Below, piece after piece: positions 25,259 through 32,646 of a stretch of DNA of 52,514 nt. The stretch covers positions 1-52,514 of the IMG/VR virus record IMGVR_UViG_3300023174_000228. One strand, given 5' to 3'. Numbering within the stretch: position 1 is the first letter of the stretch; the number at the start of each line of letters is the position of its first letter. The DNA comes from a virus. The notes below the pieces were generated by a model. That model had not been told where the DNA came from, did no database searches, and saw only the letters and a list, made by a program, of their open reading frames with translations. A program made the position numbers and the translations under genes.

Positions 25259-27061
25259 ATGGCTCAAGCTGATTATTCCTCTACAAATGACCGAGGATCC
25301 AATACTTTCGGAAGAAGTTTACAAAAGTTTATTAGTGAACGTCTTCCATACAACAACTTTGCAGTTGTTGATGTTCTATCTCAGCTAAATCCAAAATTTT
25401 CACTTTTCCAGGATACAGGAAGTCGTAGAACTGAAGCGATTGCAAAACATAGTATAAGCAGCAGCACAGGAATTAATGAAACCAATATAGGTGCGATTGC
25501 CAGTGACAATAGCGTTACCAATTATCTTTATGCAAACATACAAGCTGATAAAGCTGCTCGTATTCGTGATTATCGAACCATGGCTGCTTTTTCAGAAGTA
25601 GCAGATGCTTTGGATGAAATATGTGATGAAGTTGTGAATGTGGACGAAGAAGGTAAAATTGTAAAAATTCGTTTTCATGATGATGATTTGTCAGATATTC
25701 AAAAAGAAGAATTGCAAAAAGAGTTTCATCGTTACATTAATCTTTTTGAATTAGAAAATCGTGGTTGGGAATATTTTAGGCATATGCTTGTGGATGCTGA
25801 AATTTATTTCGAGCATATCATTCATAGAGATTATCCACAGGAAGGTATTTTAGGAGTTGTTAGCATTCCTCCAGAATTGGTCGATCCTGTTTTTGGAAAT
25901 GTTCAGAATTTGATGGTCAAAGGTTTTGTTTTAAGAAAACCACTTTTTGACAAAACCAATCCAACAAAGGTAGTGGACTATCAAATTGTTCCATTGGATA
26001 AAAATCAGGTTACTTATATTAATAGCGGAATATGGAATGAAAATAAAACAGTTCGTCTTCCTTTCCTTGAAAATGCCCGCCGTGCCTATCGTCAACTTTC
26101 TCTTATTGAAGATAGTATTGTAATTTATCGTCTTGTTCGTGCCCCAGAAAAATTGGTTTTCAAAGTAGACGTGGGAAATATGAGTCCGGCCAAAGCCGAG
26201 GGTTATATGCGCCGTCTCATGAGCCAATATTGGAGTCGTAAAACATTTGATAATAATCAGGATGCGACTGTTCAAAAGTTCAACCCACAAAGCATGTTGG
26301 ACAGTTTTTGGTTTGCTAAACGTACAGGTCAGGATGGAACCACTGTGGAACAACTTCAAGGAGGTGCAAATCTTGGAGAATTGACAGATTTGATGTATTT
26401 CATGAAGAAGTTGTATCGGAGTTTAAAGGTACCTTCTTCTCGTCTTAATCCTGAAGACACATATAAAGATGGAACAGAAATTCTTCGGGAAGAATTAAAG
26501 TTTTCAAAATTTATTATTCGGCAACAACAAAGATTTGCTGAAGGTCTTAAGAATGGATTTATAACAAATCTCAAACTTAAGAAAATGTGGTCTGAATATG
26601 GATTAAAAGAAAATCATTTTGATTTGGCATTTAATGTACCAAGCAATTTCTATGAAATGCGTGAATTGCAAAAAATGCAGATGCGCACAGAAGGATTCAA
26701 CAATATTACTAATAATGAAAGCATCAGCAAGATTTATATGCAAAAGAAGATTCTGGGATGGACAGATCGTATGGTATTGGCAAACCGTGAATTCCTTCGT
26801 AAAGATGCTGAAATGAAATGGGAATTGGATCAGATTTCAGGAGCCGGTCCGGATTGGCGTAAGCAATTTGAAGGTGGCGAGAAAACTCCAAAAGCTGGTG
26901 GGGGTGGAGAAACTCCTCCTGAATTCGGACCTTCTCCGGGTGGAGGAACAACTGCACCTACTGGTGGAGCTGCAGCTGAAGAAACCCCAGAAATACCTGA
27001 AGTCCCTGAAGGAGGTGAAACACCTGAAGCTGAAACACCTGAAACTCCTGAAGCGACTTAA
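25259..27061 (+). CDS. 20: Portal vertex protein, T4 gp20 family
   Basis: 600 residues (T4 gp20 has 524). The dodecameric portal starts head assembly and is the DNA channel. Family marks in order: YRTMAAFSEVADALDEICDE, WEYFRHMLVDAEIYFEHII, IYRLVRAPEKLVFKVDVGNM, MLDSFWFAKRTGQDGTTVEQ, LYFMKKLYRSLKVPSSRL-type segment, and EELKFSKFIIRQQQRF. The last ~65 residues are a Gly/Pro/Glu-rich tail (TPEAETPETPEAT) absent from T4. Preceded by a perfect late box. Confidence 0.96.
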   Translation: MAQADYSSTNDRGSNTFGRSLQKFISERLPYNNFAVVDVLSQLNPKFSLFQDTGSRRTEAIAKHSISSSTGINETNIGAIASDNSVTNYLYANIQADKAARIRDYRTMAAFSEVADALDEICDEVVNVDEEGKIVKIRFHDDDLSDIQKEELQKEFHRYINLFELENRGWEYFRHMLVDAEIYFEHIIHRDYPQEGILGVVSIPPELVDPVFGNVQNLMVKGFVLRKPLFDKTNPTKVVDYQIVPLDKNQVTYINSGIWNENKTVRLPFLENARRAYRQLSLIEDSIVIYRLVRAPEKLVFKVDVGNMSPAKAEGYMRRLMSQYWSRKTFDNNQDATVQKFNPQSMLDSFWFAKRTGQDGTTVEQLQGGANLGELTDLMYFMKKLYRSLKVPSSRLNPEDTYKDGTEILREELKFSKFIIRQQQRFAEGLKNGFITNLKLKKMWSEYGLKENHFDLAFNVPSNFYEMRELQKMQMRTEGFNNITNNESISKIYMQKKILGWTDRMVLANREFLRKDAEMKWELDQISGAGPDWRKQFEGGEKTPKAGGGGETPPEFGPSPGGGTTAPTGGAAAEETPEIPEVPEGGETPEAETPETPEAT

Positions 27062-27062
27062 A

Positions 27063-27070
27063 GATAAATA
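27063..27070 (+). promoter_or_regulatory. T4-like late promoter of the LCIB-like gene
   Basis: GATAAATA, five bases before the ATG at 27076, directly after the portal stop. Confidence 0.65.
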
Positions 27071-27075
27071 ATATT

Positions 27076-28161
27076 ATGTCAATTGTAAGCAAACAGGTAC
27101 TATATGATTCATTTTCAGCAGGTCATACACCTTCTTCTAATGATTTTAGAAATTTAATTGATACCACATACGGCTTTCCGCTAACTGCTATAAACTACAC
27201 AACTGGTTTGACCATCAGCCAAGGTTCTACTGGACTGCCTGTTTTGATCAATGGAACGACTTATTATATTCCTTTGTTTAACACCACTACAACAGCACCA
27301 ACGACTGCTGACCAAACTGCATATACAAATACTGTAAGAATTACATATCCTAATGCTGTTTTGGCTGAAACATTTGGAAGCAGATGTGCTACTTACATTC
27401 AAACACTTTGTGGATATACTCCAGATGATGTTGTCACAGCAGCTTGTATTTGTTCTGATGATAAAAATGCACCTATTTTCCCGAACAATACATTTGGTCA
27501 ATATCCACAATCTCTGCAACAATTCAGTGGTCCATTCTTTGCTGGAGGAATTGGTGGATATCCTTTCCCTGGAATCGTTGGTCTTTTTGCTTGGATGAGT
27601 CACGTAACAGAAACTGGTGCATTATTCATATATGTGCATCCTCACATTGGAATTACCAAGAGTGGTCAAGTTGGATTCATGAAACGCAGAGGTCAAGGTG
27701 GAAATCTAAGTCAAACATGTGGAGCTGTAAACGCTGCCCAAGCCCGAATCGTTGGTCCTTTGAGTGCAACAGCACCAACATTTCCAAGTGCAGAATTTAC
27801 AGTTAATGATTATCAACAATATACACTCGTTAATGCACTTTGGAGCAATACTACCGTAAGAAATGCACTTACAGCAGCTTCTCCTGTTCAAGGCGGAACA
27901 TATGCTCAAAGAATGAAGATAGCTACAGATGCAATTCTTAATGCTGCATTAAGTGCAGTTGAAACAATATTGCCAATTTCATATAATGCATTCTTTCAAG
28001 GTGAAAATAGTAAAGATGTTTTTGTGCATGCTGGCACATTCATCAATGTGGATGATGGATATAGCGCTTATGTGGACACGATTGCATTTAAAAAATACAA
28101 TCCTGTAACACAAACATTTACAACTCTTACTAGTCCCTTTACAGCAACTTTTGGATTATAA
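27076..28161 (+). CDS. LCIB-type beta-carbonic anhydrase-like protein
   Basis: 361 residues. The middle matches, from memory, the LCIB family (limiting-CO2-inducible proteins, a divergent beta-carbonic anhydrase group): VVTAACICSDDKNAP at 119-133 (Cys126 and Asp128 in a C-x-D motif), GGIGGYPFPGIVGLFAWMSH at 157-176, VHPHIGITKSGQVG at 187-200 (His190), and a TCGAV (Cys215). Cys-His-Cys would be the zinc site of CO2 hydration. No signal peptide. A late box precedes it and it lies next to the portal, so strong late synthesis or virion association is likely. A non-enzymatic structural use cannot be excluded. Confidence 0.6.
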   Translation: MSIVSKQVLYDSFSAGHTPSSNDFRNLIDTTYGFPLTAINYTTGLTISQGSTGLPVLINGTTYYIPLFNTTTTAPTTADQTAYTNTVRITYPNAVLAETFGSRCATYIQTLCGYTPDDVVTAACICSDDKNAPIFPNNTFGQYPQSLQQFSGPFFAGGIGGYPFPGIVGLFAWMSHVTETGALFIYVHPHIGITKSGQVGFMKRRGQGGNLSQTCGAVNAAQARIVGPLSATAPTFPSAEFTVNDYQQYTLVNALWSNTTVRNALTAASPVQGGTYAQRMKIATDAILNAALSAVETILPISYNAFFQGENSKDVFVHAGTFINVDDGYSAYVDTIAFKKYNPVTQTFTTLTSPFTATFGL

Positions 28162-28164
28162 TTT

Positions 28165-28365
28165 ATGCCAACAAATATTGCCACAGCAGTAATCAATGCG
28201 ATTACTGCAATTTTCGGTGCAATCAATAATGTATTTGGAGCAAAGAACACACCTGAAATGAAAGATCGTCAGGAAAAACAAAAAGAAGTGGATTATACAA
28301 GCAAGGCAGAACAAGCTGTAAAGGAGAAAGATGTTAAAAAGATTCGCGATATTCTCGCTGAGTAG
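28165..28365 (+). CDS. Small protein with hydrophobic N-terminal helix, 66 aa
   Basis: Residues 3-25 (NIATAVINAITAIFGAINNV) form a hydrophobic or amphipathic helix, followed by a highly charged helical tail. Its last 35 bases overlap the start of the lipoprotein gene in another frame. An inner-membrane protein overlapping a lipoprotein gene is the layout of spanin pairs (Rz/Rz1), though the lipoprotein here is long. Spanin function is speculative. Confidence 0.55.
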   Translation: MPTNIATAVINAITAIFGAINNVFGAKNTPEMKDRQEKQKEVDYTSKAEQAVKEKDVKKIRDILAE

Positions 28366-28750
28366 TTTATTGATTGCAGGATGTACCACAGTTACACCTG
28401 ATAAAATCAAAGACGAAGTATCCAGTTATGATGCCAGCACACCCACAGGGTATGATGTGCAGAATAGCGGTTTTATAGGGTTTACTGATGATGGTAAAGG
28501 TCTAATAACAGCGTTTGGTGTTTTAAGGTACAATACCCTTGTAAAAGCATATAAGATCAAATTTAAAGGTTATAAGGGGGTAGAACTTAATGAAAATGAC
28601 GGGATAACTGAATATGCAGATAAACTGGGAAATAAACTTTATATTATTGATCAACAGCATCTTGTTTATTATGCCATTCTTAACAGTTGGCGTAAAGAAG
28701 GTAAGCCTACCGATAGCATTGTGGATAAGGTAATAGACAAAGTTAATTAA
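28331..28750 (+). CDS. Predicted lipoprotein, 139 aa
   Basis: Clear signal peptide with canonical lipobox (LLIAGC, Cys18) after a basic start (MLKRF). The mature part is mixed alpha/beta (GLITAFGVLRYNTLVKAY, then KLYIIDQQHLVYYAILNSW). Overlaps the small membrane gene upstream by 35 bases, with AAGGAG before the ATG. An outer-membrane or periplasmic role, in lysis or superinfection exclusion, is inferred. Confidence 0.75.
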   Translation: MLKRFAIFSLSSLLIAGCTTVTPDKIKDEVSSYDASTPTGYDVQNSGFIGFTDDGKGLITAFGVLRYNTLVKAYKIKFKGYKGVELNENDGITEYADKLGNKLYIIDQQHLVYYAILNSWRKEGKPTDSIVDKVIDKVN

Positions 28751-28759
28751 TATATAAAG

Positions 28760-28767
28760 ATTAAATA
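28760..28767 (+). promoter_or_regulatory. T4-like late promoter box
   Basis: ATTAAATA, six bases before the ATG at 28774. Confidence 0.55.
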
Positions 28768-28773
28768 ATAATA

Positions 28774-29058
28774 ATGAAAAATTTTAAGGATTTATTTACA
28801 AAATATCTCACTGAACAACCTGCTCCGGCGGCACCTCCCACAGAAAAGCCTGATGTTAAGCCAGATACAGAAAAACCTAGCACAGAACCAAAATCACCAC
28901 CTCGTCGTAATCCATTGGAACCTCGTCCTGGTTTTCAACCTCGTCCAAAAGGATTGGTTCCTAAAGGAAGTGAAGAAGAGGAAGAAGCTGAAGAAAATAA
29001 ACGCAATTCGGACGTTAATTTGTTTTTTAAATATCGCCAAAATCTATCTCGCAAATGA
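28774..29058 (+). CDS. Proline/glutamate-rich protein, candidate prohead core protein
   Basis: 94 residues. The N-terminus MKNFKDLFTKYLTEQ is helical and holds a Leu-Thr-Glu that could be a gp21-type cleavage site; then a Pro/Lys/Glu linker (PDVKPDTEKPSTEP), an acidic run (EEEEEAEE) and a basic end. In T4 the small acidic core protein gp67 follows the portal gene; this gene is in a similar place and style. Late box upstream, ATGA overlap downstream. Confidence 0.5.
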   Translation: MKNFKDLFTKYLTEQPAPAAPPTEKPDVKPDTEKPSTEPKSPPRRNPLEPRPGFQPRPKGLVPKGSEEEEEAEENKRNSDVNLFFKYRQNLSRK

Positions 29059-30194
29059 AAAACTTCCGGGAAGCAATTGAAACTGGGGAACATGAAGACC
29101 TGATTCACCCAGAAAAAAGAAAACAACTGGAAGCAGGAACTGAAGAAATACTTGGTGCGCTTCCTGAAAAAGCACAGGATTATTACGAACTTATAGTTTC
29201 TGAAGCTTATCAAAAATTGTTGTCTCGTATTCAGCATTACACAAAAGCACCTTTGACACAGAGGAATTTTCCCAAGCTAGTTTCCAATGTTTTCGGAGCT
29301 TTCAATAAAATCAGTGAGATTGAAAGTGCAAACAAAGCCAAATTGGAAAAATTAGCAGTTCAAGTTGTTTTGGATCTTCCAGAATTTGAATATGTAAAAA
29401 AATTAGTGGAAAGTAATCGTCTCAAGATTGTTGCCAAGCTGGGAACACCTGATCTTAAAAATGCAGTTACCCAATCTGAACAGGAAGCACAGGAGAAACT
29501 TTTACCGGATGTGGAAGGACTTTCTGAATTGGAAGAACTGAATCAGATTGTGGCGGAAAATCTTTTTGATGATACTGAAACAAAACTGCGCCGTCGTTTG
29601 GCCAACACACTCATGCAGGGAAATGCAGTCAGCAAACTTTATCTTTTCAATCTTGTGAAAAATCAATTGGATGAAATGGATAAAAGCCTGATTTACAACT
29701 ATGGGTTGATTACAACTGTGGCCCAACTTTTTTATTTTGCTGCACCTCCGATTGAAAACTTTAATCTTTCCATGATTGAAGCAGCCGCTCAAGGTAGTGA
29801 AGAAGTTGTTCCAGAAGGAGATACTTACACAATCAAAGCACTTGCTAAAACATTTCCTTATTTGGTTCATGAAATTGTAAAAGGAATATATGAATATTTG
29901 GCAATTGATCCGGACAAGAGTGTTCCAGAAGCTGCGGTAGAACGTAAACTCAAGAAGGATGTGATCGAACAGGAAGTGACAGATACCATTGCTGGTCCGG
30001 AACTTTGGAATAAAATATTCGAATTGGTGGGTAGTGAAGACCAAAAGTATCTGCCTTTTGTTTATCAAAGTGTATTGGCCCAGCCTATTGAAGATATTAA
30101 AAACATATTCCGAGGAGATAAGGATGGAGAACGTATTATTCAAAGTTTAGTTATGAAGGCAAAAAAGACAGCTTCGGAAGCTGAACAAGAGTAA
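29055..30194 (+). CDS. Putative prohead core or internal virion protein, 379 aa
   Basis: Almost entirely helical and acidic, with Glu/Lys-rich amphipathic segments (EDLIHPEKRKQLEAGTEEIL) and no enzymatic motif. Translationally coupled to the Pro-rich protein by an ATGA overlap, and expressed from the same late promoter. Helical, charged proteins after the portal gene in T4 relatives are scaffold or core components (gp67, gp68, gp22). No direct family match. Confidence 0.5.
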   Translation: MKNFREAIETGEHEDLIHPEKRKQLEAGTEEILGALPEKAQDYYELIVSEAYQKLLSRIQHYTKAPLTQRNFPKLVSNVFGAFNKISEIESANKAKLEKLAVQVVLDLPEFEYVKKLVESNRLKIVAKLGTPDLKNAVTQSEQEAQEKLLPDVEGLSELEELNQIVAENLFDDTETKLRRRLANTLMQGNAVSKLYLFNLVKNQLDEMDKSLIYNYGLITTVAQLFYFAAPPIENFNLSMIEAAAQGSEEVVPEGDTYTIKALAKTFPYLVHEIVKGIYEYLAIDPDKSVPEAAVERKLKKDVIEQEVTDTIAGPELWNKIFELVGSEDQKYLPFVYQSVLAQPIEDIKNIFRGDKDGERIIQSLVMKAKKTASEAEQE

Positions 30195-30197
30195 ATA
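30190..30197 (+). promoter_or_regulatory. Possible late box
   Basis: AGTAAATA, 12 bases before the ATG at 30210; spaced wider than most. Confidence 0.35.
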
Positions 30198-30209
30198 ATA
30201 TATAATAAA

Positions 30210-30641
30210 ATGAACAAAGACAGCAAACTTATTTTTGAAGCTTATATTAGCAAAAAACTCTCCGTATCAGATTTTGAAAAGAATTTAAACATTAATTTTG
30301 CTAAAATCCCAGTTGGTCTTCAAAAGTTTTATCGCAGTTTTGCAAAATATCTTCCAGATGAAATTCCAGGAGCCGAATCTTTAAATGATATTGTTCGTTC
30401 CTTGCAAAACTATAGGGAAGATTCTGAGACCAAACAGCTTGCACCAATTCCTGCCGGAAAACAAGAAAAAGCCATATTGGATGATCTTGTAGCTTTTGGC
30501 ATATTAACCAAAAAAGGTGAAGCAGCTCCAGAAACTGATGAACCCAAGGAAGTGGAAACTCTGGATAGTGATGAAGATACTGGTGAAAGTGATATTGATG
30601 TGGCTAAAGAGCTGGGTTATAATCCTGGCGAAATTCAGTAA
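30210..30641 (+). CDS. Putative packaged head protein with capsid-targeting N-terminus
   Basis: 143 residues. MNKDSKLIFEAY places Ile8-Phe9-Glu10-Ala11 exactly where T4 internal proteins carry the gp21 cleavage site (I-x-E|A) of their capsid-targeting peptide. The body is helical with an acidic C-terminus (ETLDSDEDTGESDID). The frame stays open past the TAA at 30639: 33 sense codons follow to a second TAA at 30741-30743, ending AKVVAAGGATPATLVANLNV and a few more residues, which looks like genuine coding sequence. A one-base change (for example CAA to TAA) would explain it. Confidence 0.6.
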   Translation: MNKDSKLIFEAYISKKLSVSDFEKNLNINFAKIPVGLQKFYRSFAKYLPDEIPGAESLNDIVRSLQNYREDSETKQLAPIPAGKQEKAILDDLVAFGILTKKGEAAPETDEPKEVETLDSDEDTGESDIDVAKELGYNPGEIQ

Positions 30642-30743
30642 TCAGATGCAGACAAAGTGGTTTTGATGGCAAAAGTAGTTGCTGCTGGTGGCGCTACACC
30701 AGCCACCCTAGTTGCAAACTTGAATGTAATTGAAGCACTTTAA
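30642..30743 (+). other. In-frame coding-like extension after the stop at 30639
   Basis: 33 sense codons in the same frame as 30210-30641, with an ATG at 30666, ending in TAA. Could be the natural C-terminus of that protein lost to a nonsense change, a readthrough product, or a separate 25-codon peptide. Its last four bases overlap the end of the uvdE gene on the other strand. Confidence 0.45.
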
Positions 30744-31639
30744 TTTATATTAATAAAAGCTTTGTCTTTCATTTTAAATTCAAAATCAATATCAATATCA
30801 TCCAGTCCGTAGGTATCAGGAAGTTGTTTTACATAATCAGCATGAGCCCGAGGATTTTTGCCTTCCCTGCTTTCGCTATAATGAAATAATGGACGATAAC
30901 TCCTCCAACTGTCCCTGCACAAACTAAATGCATCTTTTTCAATCATGTCATCCGGATGACATTTGTGATGCAAATAGTCAAACGTAATAGGTATCAAAGA
31001 TATTGGATAAAGATGACGGGTAAGTTTGCGTACACTCCAGCATTTGCCTTTATCATCATTTTCCACAACCAATCGTTTGCGAGCATCCAAAGTTAATAAA
31101 CCAAGATTGTCCACAAACCGTCTGGCAATATCATCAAAGTTGCCTCTGCTGTTGTTGATGTGAATGTTGATAGGACTGTTGTAATCCAATGGACAACCCA
31201 GCTGAGTAAGAAACCAACCAGTGAAGTTCAGTTCATTAATGGTGCGATTCAATGCATCTTTGTTCTCTGTGGCTAATACATTAAACTCACTGGGATGGGA
31301 TGATAAGCGCACAGGATGATCTTGGATATAATTTCGGATGAGCAAAATGGTATCAGTTATTTGTTTGCAATTGGGCAGATCTTCTAGTTTTACTTTTGCT
31401 TTGTCATATGTGATGAGCGGAAACAAATCACTGCTCAGACGATAATTGTAATTGTTTTCATAACAGAATTTGATGGCTTCACCTGTCACCATCATATTGT
31501 TAAGAATGCGATTACCCAGATCTTGCAAACCATCTTTGCGGTTCATGTTGCTGAACTTTTTATAAGTCATGGTTTTGAACTTTTTAGGTTCAACCATATC
31601 CTGCAAGCTGAGAACAATGCAACAAATGCCTCGACGCAT
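30740..31639 (-). CDS. uvdE: UV damage endonuclease (UvdE/UVDE)
   Basis: TIM-barrel repair nuclease of 299 residues that nicks 5' of UV photoproducts. Conserved elements: RLSSDLFPLITYD, VRLSSHPSEFNVLA (metal His and the SHPxxFN motif), NIHINNSRGN, RLVVENDDKG (metal Glu), IPITFDYLHHKCHP, and the C-terminal PRAHADYV His region. The start at 31639 is fixed by a promoter six bases upstream. Few phages carry this gene; it protects the genome or host against sunlight. Confidence 0.9.
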   Translation of the reverse strand: MRRGICCIVLSLQDMVEPKKFKTMTYKKFSNMNRKDGLQDLGNRILNNMMVTGEAIKFCYENNYNYRLSSDLFPLITYDKAKVKLEDLPNCKQITDTILLIRNYIQDHPVRLSSHPSEFNVLATENKDALNRTINELNFTGWFLTQLGCPLDYNSPINIHINNSRGNFDDIARRFVDNLGLLTLDARKRLVVENDDKGKCWSVRKLTRHLYPISLIPITFDYLHHKCHPDDMIEKDAFSLCRDSWRSYRPLFHYSESREGKNPRAHADYVKQLPDTYGLDDIDIDFEFKMKDKAFININ

Positions 31640-31645
31640 TATTTT

Positions 31646-31673
31646 GTTATACAGACAATGAATGTTGTGTCAA
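31646..31673 (-). promoter_or_regulatory. Sigma-70-like promoter of uvdE
   Basis: TTGACA, 16-base spacer, TATAAC, then six bases to the ATG at 31639. It ends exactly where the upstream gene's stop codon begins. Confidence 0.7.
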
Positions 31674-31898
31674 TTAAATTCCAATACCCCTACGATGCAA
31701 CAATTCTATTTGAGGTTTAAAGTTGGCAATTCGTATTTTTTCATAATCATCTTTGGACTTGGGCTTTTCTTTCTTATTCTTTAATTCTTGTATAAATTTA
31801 TTCATTTCTTGTTTTGTATCAAAAACATACCGCCTGCCTTTATCATCGTGATAGACATAACCAATACCCATAATGAAATCTGCTTTATTTTTTATCAT
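31674..31898 (-). CDS. Hypothetical protein, 74 aa
   Basis: Small basic protein: strands GIGYVYHDDKGRRYVFD then a lysine-rich helix (MNKFIQELKNKKEKP). ATGA overlap with a 28-codon gene upstream, so it is probably coupled and expressed from the late promoter at 31987. Function unknown. Confidence 0.55.
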   Translation of the reverse strand: MIKNKADFIMGIGYVYHDDKGRRYVFDTKQEMNKFIQELKNKKEKPKSKDDYEKIRIANFKPQIELLHRRGIGI

Positions 31899-31981
31899 TT
31901 TATTTTTAAAAGAATTGCTACAAATTTTTCGGAAATTTCTTCAATTTTTAACAATAATTTCCAAAACCATGCTTGTACCAT
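31895..31981 (-). CDS. 28-residue amphipathic peptide
   Basis: Encodes MVQAWFWKLLLKIEEIS and a further LLKIK end: Trp/Leu/Lys-rich, amphipathic, likely membrane-active. A perfect TATAAATA five bases before the ATG and an ATGA overlap with the next gene argue that it is translated. Could be a lysis, toxin-like or leader peptide. Confidence 0.5.
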   Translation of the reverse strand: MVQAWFWKLLLKIEEISEKFVAILLKIK

Positions 31982-31986
31982 TTTAT

Positions 31987-31994
31987 TATTTATA
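31987..31994 (-). promoter_or_regulatory. T4-like late promoter box
   Basis: Perfect TATAAATA on the minus strand, five bases before the ATG at 31981. Confidence 0.65.
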
Positions 31995-32000
31995 AAAATG

Positions 32001-32028
32001 TTGCTTATGTAAACCATATTGCTATAAA
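32001..32028 (+). promoter_or_regulatory. Sigma-70-like promoter of the flavodoxin-fold gene
   Basis: TTGCTT, 16-base spacer, TATAAA, then six bases to the ATG at 32035. Divergent from the late box at 31987. Confidence 0.6.
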
Positions 32029-32034
32029 AGAAGC

Positions 32035-32646
32035 ATGACCGAAGGAAAGAAATATACCATTTCCATCATTAATGGATCTCTTGGAGGTCGCACCGGAAAC
32101 ACTCATAATCTCATAAAGAAATTACGTAAAACCATTAATAAAATCGATCCAGAAATAAAAGTACGGGTTATTCATCTCACACCCAGTTTTAATTGGCTCC
32201 TTGTGAGAAAATACATAAGAACCAGTGATGCTTTTGTTTTTTGCACAGGAACATATTGGCAAAGCTGGGGAAGCCCCATGCAACATCTTTTTGAAAAAAT
32301 GACAGAACTTGAAGGAAAGAAACATCTTTTGGGTAAACCTGTTGGAGCAATTTCAACTATGCATTCAGTTGGAGGGCAGGAAGTTGTTAGTCGAATGCAA
32401 GGTGTTCTTTGCAGTTTGGGTTGCGTAATTCCTCCTTTCTGTGGTTTTGCATACAGTTATGCAGATCATGTGGCTCATCGTAGCCGATATCATGGGAAAA
32501 AACTGATGGATGATGTATGGCATTTGGAAGATATTTGTGCATTAATTAATAATGTTATTGAAAGTATGAAAGGAACGAATAAATGGAAAGTATGGGATTT
32601 CCTAGATACACAAGCTTTTGATCCAACAAGCATATGGCTAAAATGA
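32035..32646 (+). CDS. Flavodoxin-fold NAD(P)H-dependent FMN reductase-like protein
   Basis: 203 residues. INGSLGGRTGNTHNLI is the FMN phosphate loop, FCTGTYWQSWGSPMQHLFEK the second flavin-binding segment, and KPVGAISTMHSVGGQ the third, all in the order of the NADPH-dependent FMN reductase family. Could supply reducing power for nucleotide or sugar metabolism. ATGA overlap with the rmlB gene makes an operon. Confidence 0.8.
   Translation: MTEGKKYTISIINGSLGGRTGNTHNLIKKLRKTINKIDPEIKVRVIHLTPSFNWLLVRKYIRTSDAFVFCTGTYWQSWGSPMQHLFEKMTELEGKKHLLGKPVGAISTMHSVGGQEVVSRMQGVLCSLGCVIPPFCGFAYSYADHVAHRSRYHGKKLMDDVWHLEDICALINNVIESMKGTNKWKVWDFLDTQAFDPTSIWLK

Noticed and set aside
27181-27909. Several long ORFs antisense to or overlapping the LCIB-like gene
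   Set aside because: Cys/Ser-rich, low-quality translations typical of shadows of a Gly/Thr-rich gene.
29502-30143. 213-codon minus-strand ORF
   Set aside because: Shadow of the helical 379-residue gene; Phe/Asn/Ile-rich translation with no promoter or motif.
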